A DNA stretch of 64,000 nucleotides, taken from contig NC_135556.1 in assembly GCF_964340395.1 (NCBI RefSeq), positions 2,939,001-3,003,000 on the forward strand, written 5' to 3'. The position numbers were made by a program, and so were the translations under genes. The notes under the pieces were generated by a model. That model was not told the origin of the DNA. It did no database searches and was given only the letters and a program-made list of their open reading frames with translations. Source of the DNA: Glandiceps talaboti (Eukaryota; Hemichordata; Enteropneusta; Spengelidae). Within the stretch, counting starts at the first letter, position 1. Every line of letters begins with the position of its first letter. Shown piece after piece: positions 40,530-52,818 of the stretch.

Positions 40530-40970
40530 GTATGTACATACATGTTATCATTATGGCATTGGCATTGGAAATTACTTAAGGGATGTGTACATGTACATGA
40601 TATACACATATGCTATCATTATGGCTTTGGCATTGGCATTGGAACTTACTCAGTGGATACGTACATATATGTTATCATTTTATGACATTGGCATTGGAAC
40701 TTTCTCAGTGAGTACGTACATATATGTTATCATTTTATGGCATTGGCATTGGAAGTTACTCAGTGGATACATACATATATGTTATCGTTATGGCATTGGC
40801 ATTGGAACTTTCTCAGTGAGTACGTACATATATGTTATTATTGGAACTTACTCAGTGGGTACGTACATATACATATATGTTATCATTATGGCATTGGCAT
40901 TGGAACTTTCTCAGTGAGTACGTACATATATGTTATTATTATGTCATTGGCATCAAGACTTAGATGGAAC
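40513..40970 (+). repeat. About 53-55-bp minisatellite overlapping the exon 1 splice donor
   Basis: Seven to eight units, the first beginning inside exon 1. The exon end AGTCTCTCAAAGG/GTATGT is echoed as ACTTACTCAGTGG/GTACGT or ACTTTCTCAGTGAGTACGT. Each copy is followed by ACATATATGTTATCATTATG and GCATTGGCATTGG. Copies are more diverged than at the other two donor arrays. Confidence 0.85.
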
Positions 40971-41152
40971 TGATGTACAAGCATTGTTAAGTAACTACCT
41001 TTAAACAAAAGTAATTTACCTTTAAATAATTGTATGACATAATTGTACATAATTGTACATACATTTGTACAGTTGACAATATGCTGAAGGAAATTTCCCA
41101 ATTACGGCCTGTACATCACTTCCACCTAAGTTCTGAAACTATACAAGTTATC

Positions 41153-41715
41153 AGTTTCCTTTAATATCAGATCTCATAGTTTATGATGCATAGATATCAG
41201 ATCTCATAGGTTATGATGCATAGATATCAGATCTCATAGGTTATGATGCATAGATATGCATAGATAACATCAGATCTCATAGGTTATGATGCGTAGATAT
41301 CAGATCTCATAGGTTATGATGCATAGATATCAGATCTCATAGGTTATGATGCGTAGATATCAGATCTCATAGGTTATGATGCATAAATAACATCAGATTT
41401 CATAGGTTATGATGCATAGATAACATCAGATCTCATAGGTTATGATGCGTAGATATCAGATCTCATAGTTTATGATGCATAAATAACATCAGATTTCATA
41501 GGTTATGATGCATAGATAACATCAGATCTCATAGGTTATGATGCATAGATATCAGATCTCATAGGTTATGATGCATAGATATCAGATCTCATAGGTTATG
41601 ATGCATAGATAACATCAGATCTCATAGGTTATGATGCATAGATAACATCAGATCTCATAGTTTATGATGCATAAATAACATCAGATCTCATAGTTTATGA
41701 TGCATAAATAAACTA
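41153..41715. repeat. 30-36-bp minisatellite in ARAP intron 1
   Basis: About 18 copies of CAGATCTCATAGGTTATGAT then GCATAGATAT. A subtype has AGATAACAT in place of AGATAT. Confidence 0.95.
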
Positions 41716-41954
41716 TACATTTTATACTATATTTACAGTGTATATATGAAACTGTCTAATATGTCATATATACAAAAAAATGTATATCTAGCAAAAATAT
41801 GTGAAGTTTTAAAATCAGTTTGCACATCAACTTAGATTTACTGTGAGCAGTTGATGATACCATTTAACATGGACAACTAATTGTTAGTTGATAACATTTG
41901 CAACCCATAGTAAAGATATAAGCTGAAATGTCTAATTTTTTCTTCTTTGAACAG

Positions 41955-42008
41955 ATCAGAGAGAGGAGAATGAAAACAGCATCGCAATTGAGTGCACACA
42001 CTCCTGTT
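41955..42008 (+). CDS. ARAP: ARAP exon 2 (18 residues, before PH1)
   Basis: Encodes IRERRMKTASQLSAHTPV. Flanked by TTCTTTGAACAG and GTAAGT, phase 0 at both ends and 54 bp long. It continues the linker just before PH1. Because both ends are phase 0, it could be skipped without a frameshift. Confidence 0.78.
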
Positions 42009-42155
42009 GTAAGTGTCTTTGATAATATTTATATCAAGTTTTAAGTTGAATCTCTTCAATCAAAGTGATAGACTAGAAGGAAAATGAAAGTAATCCATAT
42101 GTAAACTAGTTGCAGAAGTCTGACATTTTCTAATTTGTTAGGGGGCAGAGGTGCT

Positions 42156-43183
42156 CTTTGTGTATTGTATTTATTGTATAATTGCATTATATTGTATTGT
42201 ATTACATTGTATTGTGGTACCTAAGCAAATTATTAAACTACTTGTATGATTTCAAACAGTTTGTAAATGTGAAGTTGTGAGAGAAAGCTTAATACTGTGC
42301 TCCGCAAGGAGGAAATGTATAACAAAAGATTCCACAGCAAGCTAGGGTATCTATAACAAAGGATTCTACAGCAAGCTAGGGTATCTATAACAAAGGATTC
42401 TACAGCAAGCTAGGGTATCTATAACAAAGGATTCTACAGCAGGCTAGGGTATCTATAACAAAAGATTCCACAGCAGGCTAGGGCATCTATAACAAAGGAT
42501 TCTACAGCAGGCTAGGGTATCTATAACAAAGGATTCTACAGCAAGCTAGGGTATCTAAAACAAAGGATTCTACAGCAGGCTAGGGTATCTATAACAAAAG
42601 ATTCCACAGCAGGCTAGGGCATCTATGACAAAGGATTCTACAGCAAGCTAGGGTATCTATAACAAAGGATTCTACAGCAGGCTAGGGTATCTATAACAAA
42701 AGATTCCACAGCAGGCTAGGGTATCTATAGCAAAATATTCCACGGCAGGCTAGGGCATCTATAACAAAGGATTATACAGCAGGCTAGGGTATCTATAGCA
42801 AAGGATTCTACAGCAAGCTAGGGTATCTATAACAAAGGATTCTACAGCAGGCTAGGGCATCTATAACAAAGGATTCTACAACAAGCTAGGGCATCTATAA
42901 CACAAGATCCCACAGCAAGCTAGGGTGTCTAGAACAGAGGTTTTCATAGCAAGCTTGGTTGTCTACAATAGGTTTTTAACACAGGTAGGTTGTCTAAAAT
43001 AGAGGACGCCCCCTTAAACCAAGATGTCTACCATAGTACAAGTACTTGTCAAATACACAAGACTGTTGAGATAAGTTTATTGACATTTATTTTGTTTCCC
43101 TTTGAGTTGACAAGCATTAACAGAGGAGGAATGTTTGTTGTAAACCTTTAATGTAGATTTTTGTCCACACACACAATGATTTG
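42156..43183. repeat. 1-kb tandem duplication, left copy (with 34-bp minisatellite)
   Basis: Starts CTTTGTGTATTGTATTTATT and ends in ACACACAATGATTTG. Its core is a 34-bp minisatellite (GGATTCTACAGCAAGCTAGG, GTATCTATAACAAA) from about 42305 to 42935. The whole 1028-bp block is repeated immediately to the right. Confidence 0.95.
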
Positions 43184-44177
43184 CTTTGTGTATTGTATTT
43201 ATTGTATAATTGCATTATATTGTATTGTATTACATTGTATTGTGGTACCTAAGCAAATTATTAAACTACTTGTATGATTTCAAACAGTTTGTAAATGTGA
43301 AGTTGTGAGAGAAAGCTTAATACTGTGCTCCGCAAGGAGGAAATGTATAACAAAAGATTCCACAGCAAGCTAGGGTATCTATAACAAAGGATTCTACAGC
43401 AAGCTAGGGTATCTATAACAAAGGATTCTACAGCAGGCTAGGGTATCTATAACAAAAGATTCCACAGCAGGCTAGGGCATCTATAACAAAGGATTCTACA
43501 GCAGGCTAGGGTATCTATAACAAAGGATTCTACAGCAAGCTAGGGTATCTATAACAAAGGATTCTACAGCAGGCTAGGGTATCTATAACAAAAGATTCCA
43601 CAGCAGGCTAGGGCATCTATAACAAAGGATTCTACAGCAGGCTAGGGTATCTATAACAAAGGATTCTACAGCAGGCTAGGGTATCTATAACAAAAGATTC
43701 CACAGCAGGCTAGGGTATCTATAGCAAAATATTCCACGGCAGGCTAGGGCATCTATAACAAAGGATTATACAGCAGGCTAGGGTATCTATAGCAAAGGAT
43801 TCTACAGCAAGCTAGGGTATCTATAACAAAGGATTCTACAGCAGGCTAGGGCATCTATAACAAAGGATTCTACAACAAGCTAGGGCATCTATAACACAAG
43901 ATCCCACAGCAAGCTAGGGTGTCTAGAACAGAGGTTTTCATAGCAAGCTTGGTTGTCTACAATAGGTTTTTAACACAGGTAGGTTGTCTAAAATAGAGGA
44001 CGCCCCCTTAAACCAAGATGTCTACCATAGTACAAGTACTTGTCAAATACACAAGACTGTTGAGATAAGTTTATTGACATTTATTTTGTTTCCCTTTGAG
44101 TTGACAAGCATTAACAGAGGAGGAATGTTTGTTGTAAACCTTTAATGTAGATTTTTGTCCACACACACAATGATTTG
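43184..44177. repeat. 1-kb tandem duplication, right copy
   Basis: Nearly identical to 42156-43183. At 994 bp it is exactly one 34-bp minisatellite unit shorter. The flanking unique parts (CTCCGCAAGGAGGAAATG; GACGCCCCCTTAAACCAAGA) match as far as I can read. Confidence 0.95.
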
Positions 44178-44240
44178 CTAGTCTAACGTCATGGATTACT
44201 GTTACAGTTATTTCAATTATTGTGTTGTTTAATGTCACAG

Positions 44241-44284
44241 CAAAAGAGTCAAAGAAAGGAGGGCTACTTGTACAAGCAAGGAGG
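44241..44284 (+). CDS. ARAP: ARAP exon 3: start of PH1
   Basis: Encodes QKSQRKEGYLYKQGG with the last codon split (phase 2). KEGYLYKQG is the first PH strand. Acceptor TTTAATGTCACAG, donor GG/GTAAGT. Confidence 0.9.
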
Positions 44285-44594
44285 GTAAGTCTTTTCTTAG
44301 CTTCACTATTGTTTTTCTAGACTGATATCGTAGCCTAGGAGTTTAGTATGTAATAATGTATTCACTAAAACCAACTGTGAAGGATCCATTTAAAGTATTC
44401 CATTACTAATGCTTTTTTGTCAGAAGTTAAATAAAGTAAATATTGCGTAAAACAATGGCAAAAAAATGTAGACACAAAATTATTAGAAGTTGAACTTTGG
44501 TTTCTGAAAGTCATAACCTCTGACTGGATATCTGAACTGTTATAATCATATTGTCAGATTATCAGGTATTGTGTTAAAGCCAGCAATATTGACA

Positions 44595-44741
44595 TGTTCA
44601 ACAACACACTGCATACATGTACTGGTTCAACAACACACTGCATACATGTACTGGTTCAACAACACACTGCATACATGTACTGGTTCAACAACACACTGCA
44701 TACATGTACTGGTTCAACAACACACTGCATACATGTACTGG
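44595..44741. repeat. 29-bp minisatellite, 5 copies
   Basis: Unit TCAACAACACACTGCATACA then TGTACTGGT. Essentially perfect copies in ARAP intron 3. Confidence 0.96.
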
Positions 44742-45289
44742 CAATCTATTCTGTTTGGCACACATTTTCTATTTTTAAGCCTCATCACCAAAATCTTTCA
44801 GTGATATAGCTATATACATGTATTAGTGGTATTTTAGGATATTAAGGTAATTACTCAATGTCACCTTCTTGTTTGCATTATGTCACTGTGAATTCCATTT
44901 CCTCATTGTGACACGAGTCTTAAGATGGATGTCACATTGTAGAAATGACATGAATGGTGATACTAATGAATGAAGAGTTGTAGGTAATAACTGATTTGTC
45001 ATATGCCTGTGCCAAGGAATTCAAAGAATATAGTACATGGTTTTGTTATGAAGCAGGGCTCAGTCCAACTAAAAGTGATGACACCTAGTACAGTGCAATT
45101 GCATCTTGAGGAATGTAAATGGGTTTGTAAGTAAACAAGACATGACTTCTAGTGTTAAGGTATTTATTTCAAAATTTGGGCTTCAGATTGAAGACTTCAT
45201 CAGGATACTAAAAACAACAGAAAAACAAGGAATATATACAAAAAAATAAGATGCAAAGCTACGCCTGAATCTTGCAGCTCAAATCTTAT

Positions 45290-46095
45290 GTTGCAGGACT
45301 GCATTGTCAGGCAACGTTCACTGTTGCAGGACTGCATTGTCAGGCAATGTTCACTGTCGCAGGACTGCATTGTCAGGCAATGTTCACTGTCGCAGGACTG
45401 CATTGTCAGGCAATGTTCACTGTCATAGGACTGCATTGTCAGGCAATGTTCACTGTCGCAGGACTGCATTGTCAGGCAATGTTCACTGTCATAGGACTGC
45501 ATTGTCAGGCAATGTTCACTGTCATAGGACTGCATTGTCAGGCAATGTTCACTGTCATAGGACTGCATTGTCAGGCAATGTTCACTGTCATAGGACTGCA
45601 TTGTCAGGCAACATTCACTGTCGCAGGACTGCATTGTCAGGCAATGTTCACTGACGCAGGACTGCATTGTCAGGCAACGTTCACTGTCATAGGACTGCAT
45701 TGTCAGGCAATGTTCACTGTCGCAGGACTGCATTGTCAGGCAACGTTCACTATCATAGGACTGCGTTGTCAGGCAATGTTCACTGTCATAGGACTGCATT
45801 GTCAGGCAAAGTTCACTATCATAGGACTGCGTTGTCAGGCAATGTTCACTGTCATAGGACTGCATTGTCAGGCAACGTTCACTATCATAGGACTGCGTTG
45901 TCAGGCAATGTTCACTGTCATAGGACTGCATTGTCAGGCAACGTTCACTATCATAGGACTGCATTGTCAGGCAATGTTCACTGTCATAGGACTGCATTGT
46001 CAGGCAATGTTCACTGTCGCAGGACTGCATTGTCAGGCAATGTTCACTGTCGCAGGACTGCATTGTCAGGCAATGTTCACTGTCACAGGACTGCA
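45290..46095. repeat. 33-bp minisatellite, about 24 copies
   Basis: Unit AGGACTGCATTGTCAGGCAA then TGTTCACTGTCGC, with subtypes TCGC, TCAT and ATCAT. The period is divisible by three, so frames of about 290 codons are open on both strands. It lies inside an ARAP intron and is not taken as coding. Confidence 0.96.
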
Positions 46096-46641
46096 GAGTT
46101 CTTCCATTGGAGTTCAGGGTAACTTTTCATAATCATTTTGAAATGCCTGTTTGATAAACTGACAGAGTTCTTTCAAAATTTTGAAAAAGTTGTTGGGTAA
46201 TAAAACTGACTGATTGACTGTGACCATGACCATGGCCTTACTCTTATGGTAACTTACATACAGTGCAATGTAGCATAAGGTCACAGGTCTGTGTAAAGTC
46301 TGAAGTTGAGTCACATTACCTGCATTTGGTTTTGAATTTGTATACAGTATTAATGTACTATTGTTGATGAACAATGACAATGTTTGAGTTTGGATATTTC
46401 AGACAAAACTTCCCTGGTTTGAAAGATGTACCATTTTTAATACAGATCAGCCATAATTTTTTTTCATTTATGAATACAGCACCTCAAAAAGAAAGAAGTT
46501 TCCCAATGAAGTTCAGTGTGAATATCATGACATTTAACATCTCATATCAGTTGTGATATTTTGCATTAAACATCACAAGAATAATTGATGTAGGCATAAG
46601 TATATGATAACAATATATTTGTCTCTTTTTTCCCTCACCAG

Positions 46642-46720
46642 GAAACAAGCAAACAAAGGATGGCGTAAAAGATGGGTTGTCTTCAATGGCAAGGACCTCA
46701 GATATTTTGGAAATAAAGGG
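46642..46720 (+). CDS. ARAP: ARAP exon 4: PH1 strands 1-3
   Basis: Completes a split Gly codon, then encodes KQANKGWRKRWVVFNGKD and LRYFGNKG. The K-x7-11-R/K-x-R pattern (KGWRKRW) is the phosphoinositide-binding signature of PH domains. Acceptor CCCTCACCAG, donor GGG/GTATGT, ends phase 0. Confidence 0.93.
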
Positions 46721-46961
46721 GTATGTTATCAGTTCATGTTGTATACCCAGAAAGCAAGCCCTAAACCAGTGTATATATCATTGTCTTTGCAACCAGTATA
46801 ATAGTTAAATAGAATTGGCTGTGATCAGAAAGTTGTTTTATCAGTGATTGACAATTTAAACCTGTTTTGAAGCTGTCGGAATATCTTCTCCTTATTAACA
46901 CATACTTCTCTTGCTATTACACTTAATCATAGTCTAGTCTCTATGTTACGATTTACCTCTC

Positions 46962-47455
46962 CACATAGTAATCAAACTGATTTCCTACACATCACAGATG
47001 CCGCATCGTAATCAAAGTGATTTCCTACACATCACCTTTTACAACATAGTAATCAAACTGATTTCCTACACATCACAGATACTGCATAGTAATCAAACTG
47101 ATTTCCTACACATCACAGATGCCGCATAGTAATCAAAGTGATTTCCTACACATCACAGATACTGCATAGTAATCAAACTGATTTCCTACACATCACAGAT
47201 ACTGCATAGTAATCAAACTGATTTCCTACACATCACCTTTTACAACATAGTAATCAAACTGATTTCCTACACATCACCTTTTACAACATAGTAATCAAAC
47301 TGATTTCCTACACATCACAGATACTGCATAGTAATCAAAGTGATTTCCTACACATCACAGATACTGCATAGTAATGAAACTGATTTCCTACACATCACAG
47401 ATACCACATAGTAATCAAAGTGATTTCCTACACATCACAGATACCGTATAGTAAA
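46962..47455. repeat. 40-bp minisatellite in ARAP intron 4
   Basis: About 12 copies of CATAGTAATCAAACTGATTT then CCTACACATCACAGATACTG. A second subtype ends CACCTTTTACAA. Confidence 0.94.
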
Positions 47456-47600
47456 CACTGAAGTGTGATCGCTTTCTTTGAACTCAGGTAACAGAGGTTG
47501 TATACATTGTATACTATAATAAAATCTGCAAATAAAATAGATATGTGCTGAAATATGGCATGAAATGGTTGTACAATTATTTGATGTGTTCTTTGTCCAG

Positions 47601-47663
47601 GATCATGTATCCAAGAGAATTATACCTGTTGGCAGTATGAGAGATGTGGAGAATTCTGTCAAG
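47601..47663 (+). CDS. ARAP: ARAP exon 5: PH1 strand 4 region
   Basis: Encodes DHVSKRIIPVGSMRDVENSV plus K, 63 bp, phase 0 at both ends. RIIPVGSM matches the IPL-type strand of ARAP PH1. Acceptor TTTGTCCAG, donor AAG/GTATGT. Confidence 0.9.
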
Positions 47664-47774
47664 GTATGTGTTGAGATACAAATTATTATAACATGAATGA
47701 AAACAATTTCTGAAATTTTGTGTTAAATGCTAAGAATAAAATAGAAGAGAATGAGAATAGAAGTTTTAGTATAT

Positions 47775-47895
47775 AAGTGTACCTTCTGGTGGTAACTTTT
47801 AGAAAGTATATATTAAGTGTACCTTCTGGTGGTAAGTTTTAGAAAGTATATAACTATACCTTCTGGTGGTAAGTTTTACTGTACCTTCTGGTGGT
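47775..47895. repeat. Short direct repeats in ARAP intron 5
   Basis: Four partial copies of a segment with GTACCTTCTGGTGGTAA and GTTTTAGAAAGTATATA. Confidence 0.85.
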
Positions 47896-48354
47896 GTAGT
47901 TTAGTACATTGATGAATGATTTACTATTATTTGTTAAGTGACATTTCGTAGCCAAAGTGATAAAAGAATAATACAATTATAAAATTGGTGTGATATAGGA
48001 GGGCATGGAAAATACCTCTTGTCATGGGGAGGGGTGTTAGGGGTGTTACATGAAATATCCACTCGGTTTGTTTTGATAACATAAATGTTATTTGATATGA
48101 ATAATTACATGAAATCATAGTGTAATTTTGTTATAAGTCCTGTGTAATATTGGTAAAGAGTCTCGTGAATATTGCATATTATGTTACTTTAGAAATGGTG
48201 GTAAAACATTTAGTAACAATTTCCATGTTTATATCAAGCTGTATGCTAGGAACTGTTTTTGTTTTAAAACTATAAAGTTATATCCGAGTAATTTTATCTC
48301 AGAAATTTCTTCCAGATAAATGCATGACTAGAATAGAGCTTCAAGCGATAATGG

Positions 48355-48630
48355 TAGACTTAAACATTCCTAGAGAACTGAATATACAATGTAGTGTCAG
48401 ACTTTAACATTCCTAGAGAACTGAATGTACAATGTAGTGTCAGACTTTAACATTCCTACAGAACTGAATATACAATGTAGTGTCAGACTTTAACATTCCT
48501 AGAGAACTGAATGTAAAATGTACAGTGTAGTGTCAGACTTTAACATTCCTAGAGAACTGAATGTACAATGTAGTGTCAGACTTTAACATTCCTAGAGAAC
48601 TGAATGTAAAATGTACAGTGTAGTGTCATT
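48355..48630. repeat. 43-bp minisatellite, about 6 copies
   Basis: Unit AGACTTTAACATTCCTAGAG then AACTGAATGTACAATGTAGT. Some copies have an internal TAAAATGTACAGTG extension. Confidence 0.92.
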
Positions 48631-49429
48631 TGTATGTATGTAGTAAATTGTGTGTATCACACATCACAACTTGTGCATGCAAATTTAGTTAGAGCCTGAC
48701 CTGAGGATATTTGTCTTCTAATATTTTATTAACTGGAAAACAAACTGAAAAATATTGGTGACATTTCTAAGTAGTGATATGTGCTAAAAAATGATCTGGA
48801 TTCTTACCTTATCAACGTTAACCAAAAATATGTGTAATGCCATGCTGACTGCATTAAGACTAACATCTCACTGTAAGATTAATTTCACCTGGCTAGTTAG
48901 ATATTTGACGAGCTCACAGCTCCTACTAATGCACTGATTACACTGTATATTATCTTGTAAACTATTACTATCACAATATTACATAACTTGATGGTAATAT
49001 TTGTTTTAGCTTATGGTAATGCATACTTTCATATTTTTTAAAGTGTTGATATCTTAGGATTAAGAAATCGTCTGTATTCTAACCTGGTGTATAATTCACA
49101 ATAAATGCTTTTCTTCTTTGCAGTAGGTTTTTTTGTGACAATTGGTGCAGTATTTTTCCTTGATTTTCCTTGAATAATTGCATATACATGTACTTAGTGT
49201 TTGTATCACCTAAAGCCATGTATGTCTATCATTATTTCATTTCTCAAAAAAAAAAAAAAAAAAAAAATTGCTCTGTTGCACACTTGCTTTTTCCCTTTTC
49301 ATGTTAGACTAGTGACAGACAAGTATATGTAATACAACTATAAGTAAACTGAATGCCTTCTGTAAGGATAAACACACTTGCTTAATGAATAAACAGTATA
49401 TGAAATTGCATTAACTGTGCAATTTCAAA

Positions 49430-49795
49430 GCTAGTAGATATTTTCTGTGCTGGATGAAATTGAGTTGCAAGTGACTCAACTCCTAAAAGTTAATCAACAT
49501 GTGCGCTTTGTTATCATCAATGTATGTACAAATTTGATGAAATTTGAAGCTCATCCCTCTTACAAAGATGTCTACTCACTGAAAATAATCAAATATACAA
49601 ATGGACATTAATATTCATAGGATGTTGACCAACTCCAAATTGCTAATCTCATATGGAAGGTATGTATCAAATTTCATGTGAATTATGGTGTAGTTTTGAG
49701 ATATTATATCCACAGAGAAACAGACAGACAGACATGCACATGTACACACATTCTGACAGGCAATGATATGACATTACCTCCCCTTACAGAAGGCA
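49430..49795. repeat. Probable dispersed repeat with CAGA tract
   Basis: Ends AACAGACAGACAGACATGCA followed by CATTACCTCCCCTTACAGAA, with an ATCAAATTTCATGTGAATTA block before it. This is a layout common to invertebrate interspersed repeats. An A22-23 run lies upstream at about 49244-49267. The class is unknown. Confidence 0.4.
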
Positions 49796-49901
49796 AAAAG
49801 TTACTATTGATATCATACTGGTTCAAACACTAAGTGACATGTAAATAACCATAACTCTTGCCACATCTATTGCATATTTTCTTTGTATGTATTTTCTCTA
49901 G

Positions 49902-49961
49902 GGACCTACAGCATATCTTGAAGATGCTCTTTCACACCCCTATGCTCTTTTTTCACCTCTG
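49902..49961 (+). CDS. ARAP: ARAP candidate cassette exon 6 inside PH1
   Basis: A 60-bp open segment, GPTAYLEDALSHPYALFSPL, flanked by TTTTCTCTAG and GTATGT, phase 0 at both ends. It falls between the IIPVGSM strand and the SGDRSYRFFLL strand, in a PH loop. Known ARAP PH1 domains lack a segment like this, so it is either an optional exon or a chance open segment between splice-like sites. Confidence 0.6.
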
Positions 49962-50264
49962 GTATGTTAATTTTGTTTGCCAACCATCACTCCTCGTTCA
50001 AATCCTCCCACACCTATAATGTGCAATGGTCTTTTTTTTCTTTGCCTTTTGATGGCTTTCAGTTATTTTTTTTTACCACTAGTGAATATATAAATAGGTT
50101 TCAGTCCTATTCTGCCCCAGGAATTTTGATGTACAAAAGACAAAATTTATGTTTTCTTGTATTAATAATCACTGCTTCTTTAGAATAGGCAGTCATGCAT
50201 ATTAACATTGAAGTGTACATGTATAGTCTGCATGAATTTGTTTATATACTTTGTGAAAATGAGA

Positions 50265-50330
50265 AACAAAATGACAGAGTGTTATACTTTGTGAAAATGA
50301 GAAACAAAATGACAGTGTTATACAGATCAT
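50265..50330. repeat. Two-copy direct repeat
   Basis: ACTTTGTGAAAATGAGAAAC, followed by AAAATGACAG, occurs twice in tandem. Confidence 0.85.
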
Positions 50331-51069
50331 TATATGGTGTATTATGTATGGGTAGACATACAGAATAGTGATACAAATTACAAATCAGGTATGTGCTAGG
50401 GAGTCTATCTTTAGTCCTATACCAAACCTCGCTAACCTAACTCCTTAGCTTTAATGCAATTACCAATGTATACGTTGTACAGTTGGCCCACTGTTACACA
50501 TTCTCACCATAGAGGGCCTCTATGTTTAGTAGTGAATGATAGCATCATTGCATAAGAATTCTAGTAGTGAGGTGGCTTCATTCAGTGAAGTCAATACAAA
50601 TAGTTTTTAATACTTAACCTGTGTTGTGATAAGCTATGCATGTGGCTTGATATTCTTGTAAGATTTTATATTTTAACTGCTGCTAGACATTCCTGGAGTA
50701 GTTGTTTGCATGAGTAGGTACCCCATATTAAGTGTATTGTTCAATGAACACTGTGTAACCTACTTTATCTTGATTTAACTCACTGACCTATTTTCTCTTG
50801 ATTTTACCATTACACCTATGCCATTGTTTGACCTAGTGACATTGATACATTTTAGTGGAATAATGGACAGATGCAGCCTAGAATTTCATTGATTTATTAC
50901 TAATACCGATACTGCATGTTAACATTGAAAGCCAAACAACAAAATTGTGTTCTATTACATTAAACTTAGAAAATTAAAATTGTGTAAATTATTGATTGAT
51001 ATAATGTATGGAATACTAATGTCACTGGGAAGTTCTGTTGATAGTTGATGTTTACCAAATTATTGGCAA

Positions 51070-51365
51070 TTGTTCTCCATTGAGTGGAACTATGGGTAAA
51101 TGTACTGCAGTGAGGAGAATTATGGGTAAATGTACTGCAGTGAGGGGAATTATGGGTAAATGTACTGCAGTGAGGGGAATTATGGGTAAATGTTCTGCAT
51201 TGAGTTGAATTATGGGTAAATGTACTGCAGTGAGGAGAATTATGGGTAAATATACTGCAGTGAGGGGAATTATGGGTAAATGTACTGCAGTGAGGGGAAT
51301 TATGGGTAAATGTACTGCAGTTAGGGGAATTATGGGTAAATGTACTGCAGTGAGGGGAATTATGT
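51070..51365. repeat. 30-bp minisatellite, 10 copies
   Basis: Unit GAATTATGGGTAAATGTACT then GCAGTGAGGG. The period is divisible by three, giving open minus-strand frames by chance. It lies in an ARAP intron. Confidence 0.95.
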
Positions 51366-51594
51366 AAAAAAAAGCTGTCATCAGCATGAGTTGACATGAC
51401 ATTACGAAAGCAAACAACAACAAAACATAAAGCAATACACATTATATGTATCTACCCATAGATGTACAATGTCATACATTTACTCATAGACCCTCCATGT
51501 GGGGTTTACTGTAGAGTAGTTGTCATGTAGTTTAGAAGAGTGTATGGTAGTTTAATGGTGAATGTGTTGGTATATGGTAAAACTTACTAAATTT

Positions 51595-52450
51595 AAGCAA
51601 TAAACCACCCCAATCACTTGTGCATACGTTGAGTTCACTGGTCAAAACCCTGGTATACCATCACCAGGGGTGGTTTATTGCTATTATATTATACCAGTAT
51701 ATTGAAAAACTTAGAAACAATGATCACAAGCTTCATTCAGCAACTGAATTTATTTCATCTGCTCCACATTTCTAAGGATAAGCTGTACATTGATCAGCTC
51801 ATTAAAATTGTACATTAATGAATAAACAACCTGTTTGACTCAAGGAATAAACTTGAAGTGGTTTATTGAATACATCATGCTTCCTGGCCAACTTTGCGAC
51901 TTGGTGGAGTGAGAAGATAGAAATGGCGACAGGTTGATATTTACAATGTATTTACTGGAACTGATGTCAGTAGACTTTCGGGTTTGGGGATTTCCCACTC
52001 GGATTGATGACTGATACTCTAGGACAGGATCCCAGACAAATTTCCGTTTAGATTAATGATAAGTCGGTCAGTGTAAGCTCTTACACTTGCTTCATTTTTA
52101 TGACAGGACACGTACACCTGTTTCCAATCCAGCCGAGGCTAGCTAGACGTTACTAGAAGCAATCATGTGCAAGCCTTGACCTTAGTAGGCAATGATTTGT
52201 ACAGTCAAATACATGATAACTTGACTGCTTTTGAAATTTCCTCCATAATTTCCCATAAACTATTGTCTCGTTGACAATTCACAGGCTTCACTATCACTGC
52301 AGATTACAACATTCATAGCAGATGACAAACAGTGAACATTAAAATTTAGACTCGTGTCAACTATTCATTATTGCTCATTTTAGACGTGTTTGATGTCTAG
52401 GCCAATCAGATCTCTCTATTTGCGCCATCAGTATACTGGTATAATATAAT
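51595..52450. mobile_element. Putative non-autonomous DNA element with inverted repeats
   Basis: ATTATATTATACCAGTATA at 51683-51701 is repeated inverted at 52432-52450. A second perfect 16-bp inverted repeat (AGCAATAAACCACCCC at 51596 and its complement at 51667-51682) sits at the left end. The inner sequence is GC-richer than the surrounding intron. No transposase and no clear target duplication. Confidence 0.5.
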
Positions 52451-52745
52451 GTGACATGTAATGTTGTGATTTTTGCTCTATATGTCATCATAACAGTGTT
52501 CTCTCTAACACAGGTGCGGGGGCAGTGTCATAATTTCTGAGTTTAATATGCCCAAATTATATTAAAACAGTCACCAGAATCAGTTGTCATATCCTGGTCT
52601 GTAAACCTCAAAAGTCCAGAAGTCTTTGAACCCTCTATTGAATTACTGTATATCATTAAAATGGAGTTTTTAAAGCTATGGTGCCTAACTGTTAATAAAA
52701 TATCTAGTGTGGTATCATATTAATGTTTTATTTTATTGCTTACAG

Positions 52746-52818
52746 AGTGGTGACAGATCCTATAGATTTTTCCTCTTAACATCAAATAGGAAATATCAAT
52801 TTGCTGCTGATAATCTAG
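52746..52818 (+). CDS. ARAP: ARAP exon 7: PH1 strands 5-7
   Basis: Encodes SGDRSYRFFLLTSNRKYQFA and ADNL, ending in phase 1. RFFLLTSNRKYQFAADN is the strand pair before the PH C-terminal helix. Acceptor TTGCTTACAG, donor CTAG/GTAAGG. The last 10 exon bases are also the first bases of a downstream minisatellite. Confidence 0.92.

Noticed and set aside
40530-40917. Coding extension of ARAP exon 1 into the repeat and a 165-codon overlapping frame
   Set aside because: A consensus donor at 40530 and phase-matched downstream exons fit splicing; the extension is minisatellite translation.
45200-46132. Open frames of about 287 codons on both strands
   Set aside because: A 33-bp minisatellite inside an ARAP intron; the protein repeats are a by-product of the period.
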